The notes under the pieces were generated by a model. It saw nothing but the letters and a program-made list of their open reading frames with translations. It had not been told where the DNA came from and did not search any database. From the NCBI GenBank assembly GCA_021325095.1, contig JAJPHV010000060.1:1-64000 (forward strand): 64,000 nt of DNA, written 5' to 3'. Source of the DNA: Chloroflexota bacterium (GTDB lineage: Bacteria > Chloroflexota > Anaerolineae > Aggregatilineales > UBA2796). Shown here piece by piece: positions 16,263 to 27,247 of the stretch (position 1 is its first letter; the number at the start of each line of letters is the position of its first letter). The translations under genes and the position numbers were made by a program.

Positions 16263-17714
16263 CTAGCGTCGCTGCGTGGCAACCGGCCCCGGCCTGGGCG
16301 GCACACGGGTTGGCGGTCTGGGTGTGGGCGCCGCAGGAACTTTGGTGGGTGCGGCTTTGCCCGTCACGATGGCGGGCGCGATCACCCGGCCCAGATTGTC
16401 CTTGACGGGGATATCTGCGCCAGGGAACTCGTACTTGCCCGGCGTACCGGCATCAACGTGCAACATCGCCGTCAGTGTGTCCGTGACGGCATCCGGCGGC
16501 ACTTTGACGACGACACGCGGGTTGTAGCCGGCGTGGACAAAGGTATGGCCGATGGCCGGATTGCCTGGCGCGCTTGAATGAATGACCAGCCAGCCGTTTT
16601 GCGCGGCCAACACCAGGTCAACCATCACCGAACCGCTTTTGCGGATGTCGTCGGCTTTGATGTCGTGGACGACCACGCCGTTTTTGGTCAGGGTGAGCGG
16701 CGCAATGACGTTACCTGCGCTGTCCTTGACGGGCGCATCCGGGCCGGGGAATTCGTATTTGCCCTTCTGCCCTGCGTCCACGTGCAGCATGACTGTCACC
16801 AGGTCGGTCAGCGTCTTGGGATCGTCGATCTTGACGGCGACGTTCTTGTTCAGACCGGCCTTAACCGCTGCCACACCGATGCCGGGGTTGCCAGCCGCCG
16901 AAGAGTGCACAACGATCCAGCCGTCCTGGCGGGCCAGCACGGACGGAACAATCAGCGTGCTGTCGCTGCCGACTACCTGTGCGCGAACGCGGACGTGATC
17001 GCTCGTCCAGAAGGGTTCATTGGTGATGGCCCCGCCCACCGTTGCGGGCGTATCTGCGCCAGGAAACTCGTATTTGCCCGGCTGGCCCGCGTCGATGTGG
17101 ATCATGGCCGTCAGCAGCGGCGTGGCCTTCTTCGTGTCTATCGGCACAGTCACGTCGGTGTTGACGCCTGCCTTGATGGGGGCATTGCCAATGGCCGGGA
17201 AGCCGTTGGCGCTGGAATGGACGACGATGAAGCCGTCCTGCTGCGCAATGACCCGGCTGATCTTGACACTCTGTGAGTCGGAGACGAACTGGTCATCGAC
17301 GCTCACGCCAATAGCCTTGAAGGGTGTATTGACGACCTTATCGCCATTCTGGACGGGGTTGTCCGGGCCAGGGAACTCGTACTTGCCCGCCTCGCCCGCA
17401 TCAATGTGCAGCATGGCCGACATGTCCGCTGTCGCCTTTTCCATGTCCACCAGCACGGCCACGTTGTCCGTTTCACCTGCTGGAACGTAAGCCTGACCAA
17501 TGGCCGGGAAGCCGCCTGCCTGGTCGCTGTTATGAATGACGATCCAGCCCGGTTGGGCAGCGACCACCTTGCTCACTACCACGATCCCGCCCTGGATAGC
17601 TTGATCGGCGATCTCGACGGCGGGTGTCGCCGCCTGGGAAGCGCTGCCGATACGCGCCGCCACCAGCACCAGTAAACAGACCCCCGCCAGGATCGCCAAC
17701 TTCCTGATTAACAT
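16263..17714 (-). CDS. Secreted protein of four DUF7282-type repeats (paralogue B)
   Basis: A 483-residue secreted protein. A signal peptide (residues 1-28) is followed by four tandem repeats of about 105 residues. Each repeat has GW(I/L)V(I/V)HS..., PAIG, a Gly/Val strand, and ends with (D/G)AGxxGKYEFPGxDxP. A Pro/Arg-rich tail (APTPRPPTRVPP) closes the protein. The repeat resembles the DUF7282 domain known from haloarchaeal surface proteins. It is a paralogue of the gene at 17917-19308, which lies upstream on the same strand. No catalytic residues are visible; a structural or surface role is likely. No sorting signal is seen. Confidence 0.75.
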   Translation of the reverse strand: MLIRKLAILAGVCLLVLVAARIGSASQAATPAVEIADQAIQGGIVVVSKVVAAQPGWIVIHNSDQAGGFPAIGQAYVPAGETDNVAVLVDMEKATADMSAMLHIDAGEAGKYEFPGPDNPVQNGDKVVNTPFKAIGVSVDDQFVSDSQSVKISRVIAQQDGFIVVHSSANGFPAIGNAPIKAGVNTDVTVPIDTKKATPLLTAMIHIDAGQPGKYEFPGADTPATVGGAITNEPFWTSDHVRVRAQVVGSDSTLIVPSVLARQDGWIVVHSSAAGNPGIGVAAVKAGLNKNVAVKIDDPKTLTDLVTVMLHVDAGQKGKYEFPGPDAPVKDSAGNVIAPLTLTKNGVVVHDIKADDIRKSGSVMVDLVLAAQNGWLVIHSSAPGNPAIGHTFVHAGYNPRVVVKVPPDAVTDTLTAMLHVDAGTPGKYEFPGADIPVKDNLGRVIAPAIVTGKAAPTKVPAAPTPRPPTRVPPRPGPVATQRR

Positions 17715-17841
17715 TGCACTGCCTCCAACAACCCTGACTTAAAGCGAAAATGCGATCCGGTGCGGATCGCTTTTCAGGTATTAGCCTGCCAGGACGTGTA
17801 CTTTTCGTGTGCCGACCCCGACGCGAATTGGGGGCACACTG

Positions 17842-17882
17842 ACCTGTTCCCCCTCTCTGCGCAGCGGAGAGGGGGAACAGGT
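17842..17882. repeat. Perfect 16-bp hairpin of the dispersed palindrome family, copy 3
   Basis: ACCTGTTCCCCCTCTC (17842-17857) pairs perfectly with GAGAGGGGGAACAGGT (17867-17882) around a 9-base loop. It lies 35 bases after the stop of the upstream DUF7282 gene on the minus strand and before the start of the second one. It could terminate or attenuate transcription between the two paralogues. Confidence 0.7.
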
Positions 17883-17916
17883 ATCTTTATGCTCAGTCCT
17901 CAGCGCTCGGTCCCGA

Positions 17917-19308
17917 TCAGTGAGCCATCGTTGCGGCCATCGTGGCAGACGTTGCCGCAGCGCCGGTCTTGATCGGCGGCGCGATGACGTTGCCAGCCGC
18001 GTCCTTGACCGGAACGTCCGCGCCAGGGAATTCGTACTTGCCGGGTGTGCCCAGGTCAACATGCAGCATCGCCAGCAATGTGTCGGTCACGTCCTCCGGC
18101 TTGACCTTGACCATGACGTTGTGATTCAAGCCTGCGTGGATGTAAGCGACGCCAATGCCGGGGTTGCCCTGGGCCGAGGAGTGCACGACCAGCCAGCCGT
18201 TCTTGGCCGCGACCACCGTGTCGATGACGACCAGGCCACTCTTCTTGATGTCGTCGGCAGTCTGGTCATGCACCATCACACCGTTGCCAATCAGCATCGG
18301 CGGCGCGATGACGTTGCCAGCCGCGTCCTTGACCGGAACGTCCGCGCCAGGGAATTCATACGTGCCCTTCTTGCCTGCATCCACGTGCAGCATCGCCAGC
18401 ACCGTTTCGGTGGGTTTCCCGGTGAGCTTGACCTTGACACCCTCATTCAAACCGGCCTTGACTGGCGTATGGCCGATCACGGGGAAATCTTTGGCAGTGG
18501 AGTGGATGACCAGGAAGCCATCCGCCTTCGCCAGCACATAGGGCACGACCACCGTGTTGTCGCTGCCGAGCAACATGCCCTGCACACGCACGTGGTCAAC
18601 CGTCCAGAACGGTTCGTTGCTGATCGCGCCGCCCAGGCTGGCCGGAACGTCCGCACCGGGGAATTCGTACTTGCCTTTTTCACCCGCGTCGATGTGGATC
18701 ATGGCGGTCATTTTGTCGGTGGCCTTCGATGGATCAATCGGGACATCAACGTCCTCGTTGACGCCAGCCTTGATTGGCGCGTTGCCGATGGCTGGGAAGC
18801 CTTCGCTGCCTGCATGAATGACGACGAAGCCATCCTCCTGAGCGATCACTTTGCCCAGCGTGACGGTTTTCTTGTCCGAGATAAATTGATCGTCCACGTC
18901 CACGCCGATCACTTTGAAGGGCGTGTTCACCACTTTGTCGCCATTCATGACCGGGGCATCCGGGCCGGGGAACTCGTATTTGCCGGCGGTTCCCTTATCG
19001 ACGTGCAGCATGGCCGACATATCGGGCGTCGCTTTGTCCATGTCGATCCAGACGGCAACGTTGTCGCTTTCACCTGCCGGGACGTAGGTTTCACCGATAG
19101 CCGGGAAGCCAGCGGCTTTGTCGCCATTGTGGATGACGATCCAGCCCGGCGCCGCCGCCACAACTTTGCTGACGACCACCCAGTGATCCTGAATGACCTG
19201 ATCGGAAATCTCGGCGGCTGGCGTATCGGCGGCACGGCTGGCACGGGGCAGCAGTGCCAGGGCCAACACGGCCATGAGGGTTAAACTTGCGATCTTCTTG
19301 AAAAGCAT
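17917..19308 (-). CDS. Secreted protein of four DUF7282-type repeats (paralogue A)
   Basis: A 463-residue secreted protein. A signal peptide (residues 1-26, AALLPRASRA-like end at RASRAADTP) is followed by four repeats of about 105 residues with GFPAIG, AMLHVD and GKYEFPGPDAPV signatures. It lacks the Arg/Pro-rich tail of its paralogue and ends with an Ala/Thr/Met-rich sequence. The ATG at 19308 has GGAGGAG 7 bases upstream. A longer open frame to 19713 crosses the tRNA-His gene and is rejected. It probably forms a two-gene unit with the paralogue. Function unknown. Confidence 0.78.
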   Translation of the reverse strand: MLFKKIASLTLMAVLALALLPRASRAADTPAAEISDQVIQDHWVVVSKVVAAAPGWIVIHNGDKAAGFPAIGETYVPAGESDNVAVWIDMDKATPDMSAMLHVDKGTAGKYEFPGPDAPVMNGDKVVNTPFKVIGVDVDDQFISDKKTVTLGKVIAQEDGFVVIHAGSEGFPAIGNAPIKAGVNEDVDVPIDPSKATDKMTAMIHIDAGEKGKYEFPGADVPASLGGAISNEPFWTVDHVRVQGMLLGSDNTVVVPYVLAKADGFLVIHSTAKDFPVIGHTPVKAGLNEGVKVKLTGKPTETVLAMLHVDAGKKGTYEFPGADVPVKDAAGNVIAPPMLIGNGVMVHDQTADDIKKSGLVVIDTVVAAKNGWLVVHSSAQGNPGIGVAYIHAGLNHNVMVKVKPEDVTDTLLAMLHVDLGTPGKYEFPGADVPVKDAAGNVIAPPIKTGAAATSATMAATMAH

Positions 19309-19571
19309 ATCGAACTCTCCTCCATGAACGACGCAGAGCGCAAAATACAGCGGCGAAAGGGCTTCGCCTTGCAGTGTAGGGATGTGATTGACGCAAGGAT
19401 GCACTGTCTGGGTTGAATACGCCTGCGGAGTGGGGTTTGGATTTTTGAGGGAAGATTTCCAGAGAATTTTTGCGAGATTTTTACAGGTTTTTATATTTTT
19501 ACCCGACGGAAATTCACTCTGGCGCGACGTTCGAGCCTGTGCTATACTGCTTCCCAATCTCATTCTCATAT

Positions 19572-19644
19572 GGTGACTGTGGTGCAGTGGCAGCACGTCT
19601 GGTTGTGGCCCAGAAGGTCCAGGGTTCAAATCCCTGCAGTCACC
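19572..19644 (+). tRNA. tRNA-His (anticodon GTG)
   Basis: Full cloverleaf. The acceptor stem GTGACTG pairs with CAGTCAC, the anticodon stem TCTGG/CCAGA encloses TTGTGGC with anticodon GTG, and the T arm is CAGGG-TTCAAAT-CCCTG. An additional G precedes the acceptor stem (19572) opposite the C at 19644, the histidine identity element. CCA is not encoded. A TATACT hexamer at about 19543 may be its -10 box. Confidence 0.95.
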
Positions 19645-19654
19645 CCAACAGTGA

Positions 19655-19681
19655 AACGGCCCAATCGGGCCGTTTTTGTTT
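19655..19681 (+). terminator. Rho-independent terminator after tRNA-His
   Basis: AACGGCCC (19655-19662) pairs with GGGCCGTT (19667-19674) around a 4-base loop and is followed by TTTGTTT. It begins 10 bases after the tRNA, so it is a convincing terminator. Confidence 0.85.
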
Positions 19682-19834
19682 GAACCGCCCAGGAGAAATG
19701 AAGTGACTCCCAAACGCAGGTGGTGAAACGCCCAAAAGCCGGGGCAAATTCACCATCTCCTGTGGTTTCTCTCTGGCGACTTGAGACGGCTGCCTTTGCT
19801 GTCGTTTTGCTGATCTCAGGTAGTCGGCTTAAGG

Positions 19835-19840
19835 TATAAT
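19835..19840 (+). promoter_or_regulatory. TATAAT -10 box upstream of the mutase
   Basis: A perfect TATAAT lies 35 bases before the start codon at 19876. No -35 hexamer at the usual 16-18 bp distance is evident: TTGCTG at 19807-19812 is 22 bp away. The assignment is moderate. Confidence 0.4.
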
Positions 19841-19875
19841 GCGCCTAACGAGCGTTAGCCCCAGGAGAACCCGGA

Positions 19876-21555
<1,680 letters not shown>

Positions 21556-21611
21556 TCGCGCTCCAACACGTCTCCAATCGGAAAGAATGAGCCGTATCGA
21601 ACGGAGTCAAA

Positions 21612-22445
21612 ATGAAATGTCGCCGTCCTGCCCTGATTGTGCTTTTCCTCGTCTGCTTATTGGCTGCCCCGGCGACCAGCCGGGCCGAAGCGACCACCCA
21701 CTACTGGCTGGCGCGGCCTTTGCCGCCAACGGCCAACCTGACGGTTGAACGTGGCTTTCCCTACGGCTGGACACGGAACGGCACGTCGCCCATCCACCAC
21801 GGCGTGGACATTGTGAATCGCTTGAACACGCCGGTTCTGGCGGCAGCGAATGGGACAGTGTACTACGCGGGCAACGATGCAGAGCGGATGTTTGGTCCTT
21901 CCCCCGATTTTTATGGCAATCTGGTCGTGATTCAACATGACATTGCCGCGCCCGATGGTAGTGCAGTATATACGCTCTATGGGCATCTGAACGGGATCAC
22001 TGTGCAGACGGGGCAGCGGGTTGGGCAGGGGCAAATCATCGGCGGCGTCGGCAAAACTGGGATCGCGGTCTGGTATCACCTCCATTTTGAAGTCCGGGTC
22101 GGCAGTGGCGATGATTACAATGCCACGCGCAATCCCGAACTCTGGTACGCGCCGCGCCCCGGCACGGCGACGCTGATCGGGCGGATAGTAGACGCTAACG
22201 GTGGCCTGGCAATGGGCATTCGCTTTACCCTGTCCATCCGGAACAGCATCTACCCAGGCTGGACGTATGCCGATCCGGGTATACACAACGACCCGACTTA
22301 CAGCGAGAACTTTGCAGTAGGCGACCTCCCGGCAGGCTGCTATTACCTGCGCGTGAGGAACGGTCACGGCGGTTACGCCTATGCCAAGCAGGTGTGTCTG
22401 AAGTCGGGTGAAACCGTGTTTCTGGAAGTCCAGCTTGCGCCGTGA
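21612..22445 (+). CDS. Secreted M23-family metallopeptidase
   Basis: A 277-residue protein. A signal peptide (about 1-27) is followed by a LytM/M23 zinc peptidase domain (about 50-180) with HHGVDI (first His plus Asp ligands), YGHLNG and YHLHFEVR (the HxH motif). Such enzymes cut peptidoglycan cross-links or act in envelope remodelling. Residues about 190-277 form a beta-rich C-terminal domain ending with an FLEVQL strand. The gene starts 56 bases after the mutase stop; same-strand linkage to it is probably incidental. Confidence 0.88.
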   Translation: MKCRRPALIVLFLVCLLAAPATSRAEATTHYWLARPLPPTANLTVERGFPYGWTRNGTSPIHHGVDIVNRLNTPVLAAANGTVYYAGNDAERMFGPSPDFYGNLVVIQHDIAAPDGSAVYTLYGHLNGITVQTGQRVGQGQIIGGVGKTGIAVWYHLHFEVRVGSGDDYNATRNPELWYAPRPGTATLIGRIVDANGGLAMGIRFTLSIRNSIYPGWTYADPGIHNDPTYSENFAVGDLPAGCYYLRVRNGHGGYAYAKQVCLKSGETVFLEVQLAP

Positions 22446-22466
22446 ATAACTGGTTTCACGGTGATC

Positions 22467-23735
22467 CTACGAATTTTCGACCCTTTTCGGCTCCCTACGA
22501 CGGCCTGCCAACAGGTATCTTGATAGCGTTATTCCCGCAACGGCAACCACTATCTCTAGTAAACGCCTGACGGCAGCGGCATTGAATCGATTCTCGAATC
22601 CGGGCCAAAAATCGAGGTAAGCATTCAGGTCTTGCCGCATATCTGGAACAGGTAGGAGTATCCGGTTATGAATAAGTACGACCACCAGGACAAAGAAAAT
22701 CTCCCACGCCTCAATCCGCGGCGCACTACTCGAAAACATGATGGACAACACAATGATCTGAGGAATAAACAGATACGTCATATAGCGGTATAAGTCAGTT
22801 CCGCCGTACATCGTCAGGACAAACATTGTGCCACAATAAATGATCAGAAAAGTGCGAAACGGCGCGAGGCGCGGGATCAGGAATCGCAACCGCTGCGGTG
22901 TAAGCAGAAGCAGCGTTGGCAGAATATAGCTCAACATTGCCGCAACGATATTTTTGTCTCTCGCCAGGTCTTCTGGCACGGTCAACAGTTTCCTGAGCGA
23001 TCCGGGGTCGTTCATGGGATCAACAAGCTGGATGGTGGCCGTGACGGGAATCAGCAGTCGCGGCAAGATGAAGGCTGCCGTGACCAGCGTGATCGTTAGC
23101 GCGGCCCAGAGCAAGTTGGCAGGAGTCCGTTCCCTGACGAAGTTACTGCCAGTCCAGTAACACAACAGCGCCGCCGGTATCAGGAAGAATTCTCTGGTCC
23201 AAAGACCAACGATGACAATTAGTATGCACAGTACCAATTTGCGTCTGAAAAATGCCAGTACGAAGATCAGCATCAAGGCCTGCGCCACATTTTCCAGACC
23301 CAGGTTGAAAAACAAGGAATTTTTTACGTGGCCCACCGAGAGCGCCACTACCAGCATAATCGTCAACGCACCGCCGATACTGGCCCCGAATGATTTCGCC
23401 ACTACATACGTCAGGAATAGCTGAAGAATAATGCTGGCGTAGGTAACAATCTGAAAGCCAGTCGAGATGCGTAATGAAAACAGCCGGGCAACGACGCCAG
23501 ACATTACAGGCGTCAAGAACCGGTAGGCCGTTGGTGCTTGCAGGTTGGGGTTCCCTGGGGCGAATCCATTCACGGCAATGGTAGAATAAAGTTCTTCAAA
23601 CTCGCCTATCGGGTTGGCGTTAGTAACAGAATTGATCAGGAGCAATAAGACGATGGCGAGTGCGAGCACCAGCGCGTACTCATACCGCTGTAGTAAACCA
23701 GGATGTGGTGTGTCCTTTGCGACAGAAGGGTACAT
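22467..23735 (-). CDS. Polytopic membrane protein of unknown family
   Basis: A 422-residue protein with about nine to eleven hydrophobic segments. A short polar N-terminus is followed by a loop with GEFEELYSTIA and then repeated membrane spans; the C-terminus is a short basic cytosolic tail (GRRREPKRVENS). The topology and periplasmic loop placement resemble GT-C-type glycosyltransferase-like or DUF-type membrane proteins, but I see no diagnostic motif. It is more A/T-rich than its neighbours, which could indicate transfer. It is convergent with the M23 gene. Confidence 0.55.
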   Translation of the reverse strand: MYPSVAKDTPHPGLLQRYEYALVLALAIVLLLLINSVTNANPIGEFEELYSTIAVNGFAPGNPNLQAPTAYRFLTPVMSGVVARLFSLRISTGFQIVTYASIILQLFLTYVVAKSFGASIGGALTIMLVVALSVGHVKNSLFFNLGLENVAQALMLIFVLAFFRRKLVLCILIVIVGLWTREFFLIPAALLCYWTGSNFVRERTPANLLWAALTITLVTAAFILPRLLIPVTATIQLVDPMNDPGSLRKLLTVPEDLARDKNIVAAMLSYILPTLLLLTPQRLRFLIPRLAPFRTFLIIYCGTMFVLTMYGGTDLYRYMTYLFIPQIIVLSIMFSSSAPRIEAWEIFFVLVVVLIHNRILLPVPDMRQDLNAYLDFWPGFENRFNAAAVRRLLEIVVAVAGITLSRYLLAGRRREPKRVENS

Positions 23736-23827
23736 TGGCTTGGTAGATTCTCTTTAGCTCCAAACGGAAGGCAGTTGCCGTTCCGCATATTTTGCTACCT
23801 GGATGACCGAATTAAAAGGGTAGAAAT

Positions 23828-24640
23828 TTGTCTGGCAATCCCACTATGGGCCGGGCTGAACCCACAAATGCGCGCGTCGTGCTGGTGACGGGCGCATCTG
23901 CGGGGATCGGCTACGAGACGGCCCTGGCCTTCGCGCGGCGCGGCGATAGGGTGGGCGCGACAGCCCGCCGCGCAGATCGGCTGAAACAACTGGTATCGGC
24001 AGCTACGGGCTTGCCGGGCGAAATCCAGCCCTACATGGCGGACGTGCGCAGCGCCGACGACTTGCAGCGCGTGGTCGCGGACATGGTGGAACGGTGGGGC
24101 CGCCTCGACGTGCTGGTTGCCAACGCCGGGCTTGGGCAGCGCGGCTCGATTGTCGATTCGGCCTGGGATGATCTGGAAGTGGTGCTGCGAACCAACATCG
24201 ACGGCGTGCTGCACAGCGTGCGCGCTGCCGTGCCCGCTATGCGCAGGTCGGGTGGTGGGCATATCGTAACTATCTCGTCGGTGGTCAGCCTCGCACCCGG
24301 CCCGTATTCCGCTGTCTATGCGGCATCCAAAGCGGCACTCAACACGCTGGCCCGCACGTTGCGCGTCGAACTCGCCCCCGATCACATCTGGGTCACAAAT
24401 ATTCTGGTCGGGCAAACCCATTCCGAATTCGCGCAGGCACGACGCGGGCGGCCTGGGCGGGTGGCCGGAAAGCTGCCCACCATGTCGGCGGAGTTTGTAG
24501 CCCGGCGGATCGTGGAGGAGTCGGGCTGTCGCCATCGAACCGTAACGTTGCGCTGGCTGGATCGGCTGATCAACCTGAGCGGGCTGTACCTGCCCTGGCT
24601 GATGGATCGCATCATGGAGCGCGTATATCGTACCAGTTGA
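23828..24640 (+). CDS. Short-chain dehydrogenase/reductase (SDR)
   Basis: A 270-residue classical SDR. It has the nucleotide-binding TGASAGIG (residues about 21-28), the NAG-type strand VANAG, a catalytic Ser (ISSVVSL) and YAASK with the active Tyr and Lys. The C-terminal region is the substrate lid. The TTG at 23828 has AAGGG 7 bases upstream and is favoured; the alternative ATG at 23846 lacks a ribosome binding site at the right distance. The substrate is unknown. Confidence 0.85.
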   Translation: MSGNPTMGRAEPTNARVVLVTGASAGIGYETALAFARRGDRVGATARRADRLKQLVSAATGLPGEIQPYMADVRSADDLQRVVADMVERWGRLDVLVANAGLGQRGSIVDSAWDDLEVVLRTNIDGVLHSVRAAVPAMRRSGGGHIVTISSVVSLAPGPYSAVYAASKAALNTLARTLRVELAPDHIWVTNILVGQTHSEFAQARRGRPGRVAGKLPTMSAEFVARRIVEESGCRHRTVTLRWLDRLINLSGLYLPWLMDRIMERVYRTS

Positions 24641-24751
24641 TAGGTTCTGGCTCCCCTGGGGCAGTTTGTGCCAGATCACAGAACAGGTGTGCTAACGAGG
24701 TGTTATACTCGATGTGGCATCAGGAACACTCAGCATTTGGAGTCCATCCAT

Positions 24752-25173
24752 ATGAAACCGCGAATCACGGTAATTGCGTTGGGTGTGAGCGATCTGGAAA
24801 AATCCCTCAGATTTTACCGCGATGGGCTTGGGCTGCCGACAGAAGGTATTGTTGGCACTGAATTTGAACATGGTGCAGTGGCCTTCTTCGATTTGCAGCA
24901 TGGCTTAAAGCTTGCAATCTGGCCTCGCGGTGACATTGCCTATGAAGCGCAAGTTTCTCTGTCAATGCCAAGCCCCACAGAACTTACGCTTGGTCATAAC
25001 GTGAGCAGCAAGGCAGAGGTCGATGCTGTCATGGCGCAGGCGAAGAAAGCCGGCGCTACAATCACTGATCCGGCGCGAGACCGTTTTTGGGGCGGTTATT
25101 CCGGCCTTTTCAGGACCCGGATGGGCATCTCTGGGAAGTTGTATGGAACCCTGAAATGGGAATAGTGGAGTAG
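24752..25173 (+). pseudogene. VOC/glyoxalase-family protein, frameshifted near the 3' end
   Basis: The first about 119 residues are a normal VOC (vicinal oxygen chelate) protein: ITVIALGVSDLEKSLRFYRDG and the WGGYSGLF strand. At about 25107-25111 the reading frame breaks. In the zero frame the protein ends GLFRTRMGISGKLYGTLKWE at 25165, but in the next frame the sequence reads QDPDGHLWEVVWNPEMGI and stops at 25173, exactly the family's usual C-terminus with the metal-binding Glu. One missing base in the run CTTTTC explains it. It is either a recent mutation or a sequencing error. The ATG at 24752 is preceded by GGAG. Confidence 0.85.
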
Positions 25174-25198
25174 TCACCTGCCCCTGCCCCAATTGATC

Positions 25199-27247
25199 TT
25201 AGCCTAACGCCTTTTGCAGCGCTTCTGGCTCCGTGACCGGGCGCTGGCAGACGAAATGTTCGCAAACGTAAGCCGCCGGTTTGCCATCAACCCGGCTCCG
25301 GTACGCCAACAGCAGCGGTGTGGCTGTGTCTTCGACATCCTGCGGCGAGAGGGCCAGGATCATGTTCGGGCGAAAGCCGCTGTTGACCACCGCCAGCAGT
25401 GCCTGTGTCGCCGCGTCGGCTGGATCGCCGATGATGGCAACTTCCTTAATGCCCCGGATGAGCAGGTCGGCGGCATTCAAGGCCTCACCAAAGGCCGTCG
25501 GGTATTCCTGCATCGCTGCGACGAGGGGCCTGAGCACGCCCCGGGCAGCTTCCTCGTAGTGGGCCTCCCCGCTGTAGGCCGCCAGTTTCACCAGCACTTT
25601 CGCCATCATGCTGTTGCCCGACGGCGTGGCGTTGTCCTGTAGATTGCGCGGGCGCGCAATGAGCGTCTCGTGATCGTCGCTGGTGTCGTAGAAGCCGCCT
25701 TCAGACGCGGCAAAGTGCGCCAGCACGGCCTCGGCCAATGTCTGTGCCTCGCTGTAGTAGCGCGTCTCAAAGGTGGCCTGATACAGTTCCAGCAGCCCAT
25801 CGATCAAATTGGCGTAGTCTTCCAGATAGCCGTTGTAGCGGGCGTCGCCATCTTTGTAACTGTGCAGCAGGCGACCCTCGCGGCGTAGCCTGCTCAGTAG
25901 GAATTCGGCATTGCGGATCGCCGCCTGGCGGTAATCGTCGCGCTGCAAAAAGCGGGCGGCTTCGGCCAGACTGGCGAGCATCAAGCCATTCCAGGAGGTC
26001 AGAATTTTCTCGTCCCGTCCTGGGTGGACTCGCTGTTCGCGGGCAGCGTACAGCTTCTGGCGCGCTGAAGCGATTCGCGCCCGGAGCGTTGGCACGTCGA
26101 TGTCCAGTTTTGCGGCCACCGTCTCCTCTTGAACTGGAACATGGAGGATATTGCGACCCTCGAAGTTGCCGCGATCCGATACGCCCCAATAGGCGAGAGC
26201 CGCGCTGGCCTCCTCCGGCGTCAATACGGCATGGATTTCGTCTGGCGTCCAGACAAAGAACTTGCCCTCTTCGTGCTCGCTGTCGGCGTCCGTCGAACTG
26301 TAGAAGCCGCCTTCGGGCGAAGTCATCTCCCGCAGGATGTAGTCATAAGTCTCGACGGCGATTCGCTGGAAAAACTCGTTGCCTGTTGCCAGCCAGGTAT
26401 GCAGATACAAGCGGCTGAGTTGAGCGTTATCGTACAGCATTTTCTCGAAGTGTGGAACGAGCCATCGCTCATCGACGCTGTAGCGGTGGAATCCGCCACC
26501 GATCTGGTCGTAGATGCCGCCCTGCGCCATCTTGCGCAGTGAGAACGTGACCGCTTCCAGCGCCTGCGCGTTACCCGTGTGGATATAGCTGCGCAGCACG
26601 AATTCAAGGTTCATCGGGCCGGGGAACTTGGGCCGGCCCCGGCTCAAGCCGCCGTTCACCGGGTCAAAGTTGCCAATCATGCCACGATAGGCCGCTTCAA
26701 GCAGCGCCGGGTTGAGGGCATCGTCCGTACCATTCGACACCAGTCCTGAACTTTGTAACCCCTCGGCCACTTGGCTGGCGATGTCTTCGACCTCGTGGCG
26801 GCGATTGCGGTAAGCGTCTATCACCGCCGCCATCACGCGCGGGAAGGAGGGCATTCCGCGTCCTTCCGTTTTCGGATAGTACGTTCCGGCGTGGAAGGGA
26901 CGACCATCTGGGGTCAGGAAAACAGTCATAGGCCAGCCGCCGTTGCCCCTGGTAAACATCAACGTGGCCTGCATGTAAATCTCGTCCAGGTCGGGCCGCT
27001 CCTCGCGGTCAACTTTGATGCACACGAAATCACGGTTCATCAGAGCCGCAATTGCCGGGTCCTCAAAGCTCTCGTGGGCCATGACGTGACACCAGTGACA
27101 GGCGCTGTAACCGATGCTCAACAGGATCGGCTTATCCTCGGCTTTGGCCCGGCTCAATGCTTCATCACCCCAGGGATACCAGTCTACGGGGTTGTCGGCA
27201 TGTTGCAGGAGATAGGGTGAAGTCGAATCTTTCAAACGGTTCATCAT
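25199..27247 (-). CDS. DUF255 thioredoxin-domain protein (YyaL/SPATA20 family)
   Basis: A 682-residue protein. The N-terminal domain (about 1-165) is thioredoxin-like with ACHWCHVM, a CxxC pair. The remaining region is an alpha/alpha-toroid similar to six-hairpin glycosidases and N-acylglucosamine epimerases: [32 protein letters not shown] and the [15 protein letters not shown] blocks are conserved family sequences. The length is typical. Biochemical function is not established for the family. ATG at 27247 has GAGGTG upstream. Confidence 0.9.
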   Translation of the reverse strand: MMNRLKDSTSPYLLQHADNPVDWYPWGDEALSRAKAEDKPILLSIGYSACHWCHVMAHESFEDPAIAALMNRDFVCIKVDREERPDLDEIYMQATLMFTRGNGGWPMTVFLTPDGRPFHAGTYYPKTEGRGMPSFPRVMAAVIDAYRNRRHEVEDIASQVAEGLQSSGLVSNGTDDALNPALLEAAYRGMIGNFDPVNGGLSRGRPKFPGPMNLEFVLRSYIHTGNAQALEAVTFSLRKMAQGGIYDQIGGGFHRYSVDERWLVPHFEKMLYDNAQLSRLYLHTWLATGNEFFQRIAVETYDYILREMTSPEGGFYSSTDADSEHEEGKFFVWTPDEIHAVLTPEEASAALAYWGVSDRGNFEGRNILHVPVQEETVAAKLDIDVPTLRARIASARQKLYAAREQRVHPGRDEKILTSWNGLMLASLAEAARFLQRDDYRQAAIRNAEFLLSRLRREGRLLHSYKDGDARYNGYLEDYANLIDGLLELYQATFETRYYSEAQTLAEAVLAHFAASEGGFYDTSDDHETLIARPRNLQDNATPSGNSMMAKVLVKLAAYSGEAHYEEAARGVLRPLVAAMQEYPTAFGEALNAADLLIRGIKEVAIIGDPADAATQALLAVVNSGFRPNMILALSPQDVEDTATPLLLAYRSRVDGKPAAYVCEHFVCQRPVTEPEALQKALG

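Noticed and set aside
17809-19284. 491-codon open frame on the plus strand opposite the DUF7282 gene
   Set aside because: It is an antisense shadow of the repeat gene in G/C-rich DNA. It has no ribosome binding site and its protein has no recognisable domain.
19309-19713. N-terminal extension of the DUF7282 paralogue A
   Set aside because: It would cross the tRNA-His gene. A signal peptide and strong ribosome binding site mark the start at 19308.
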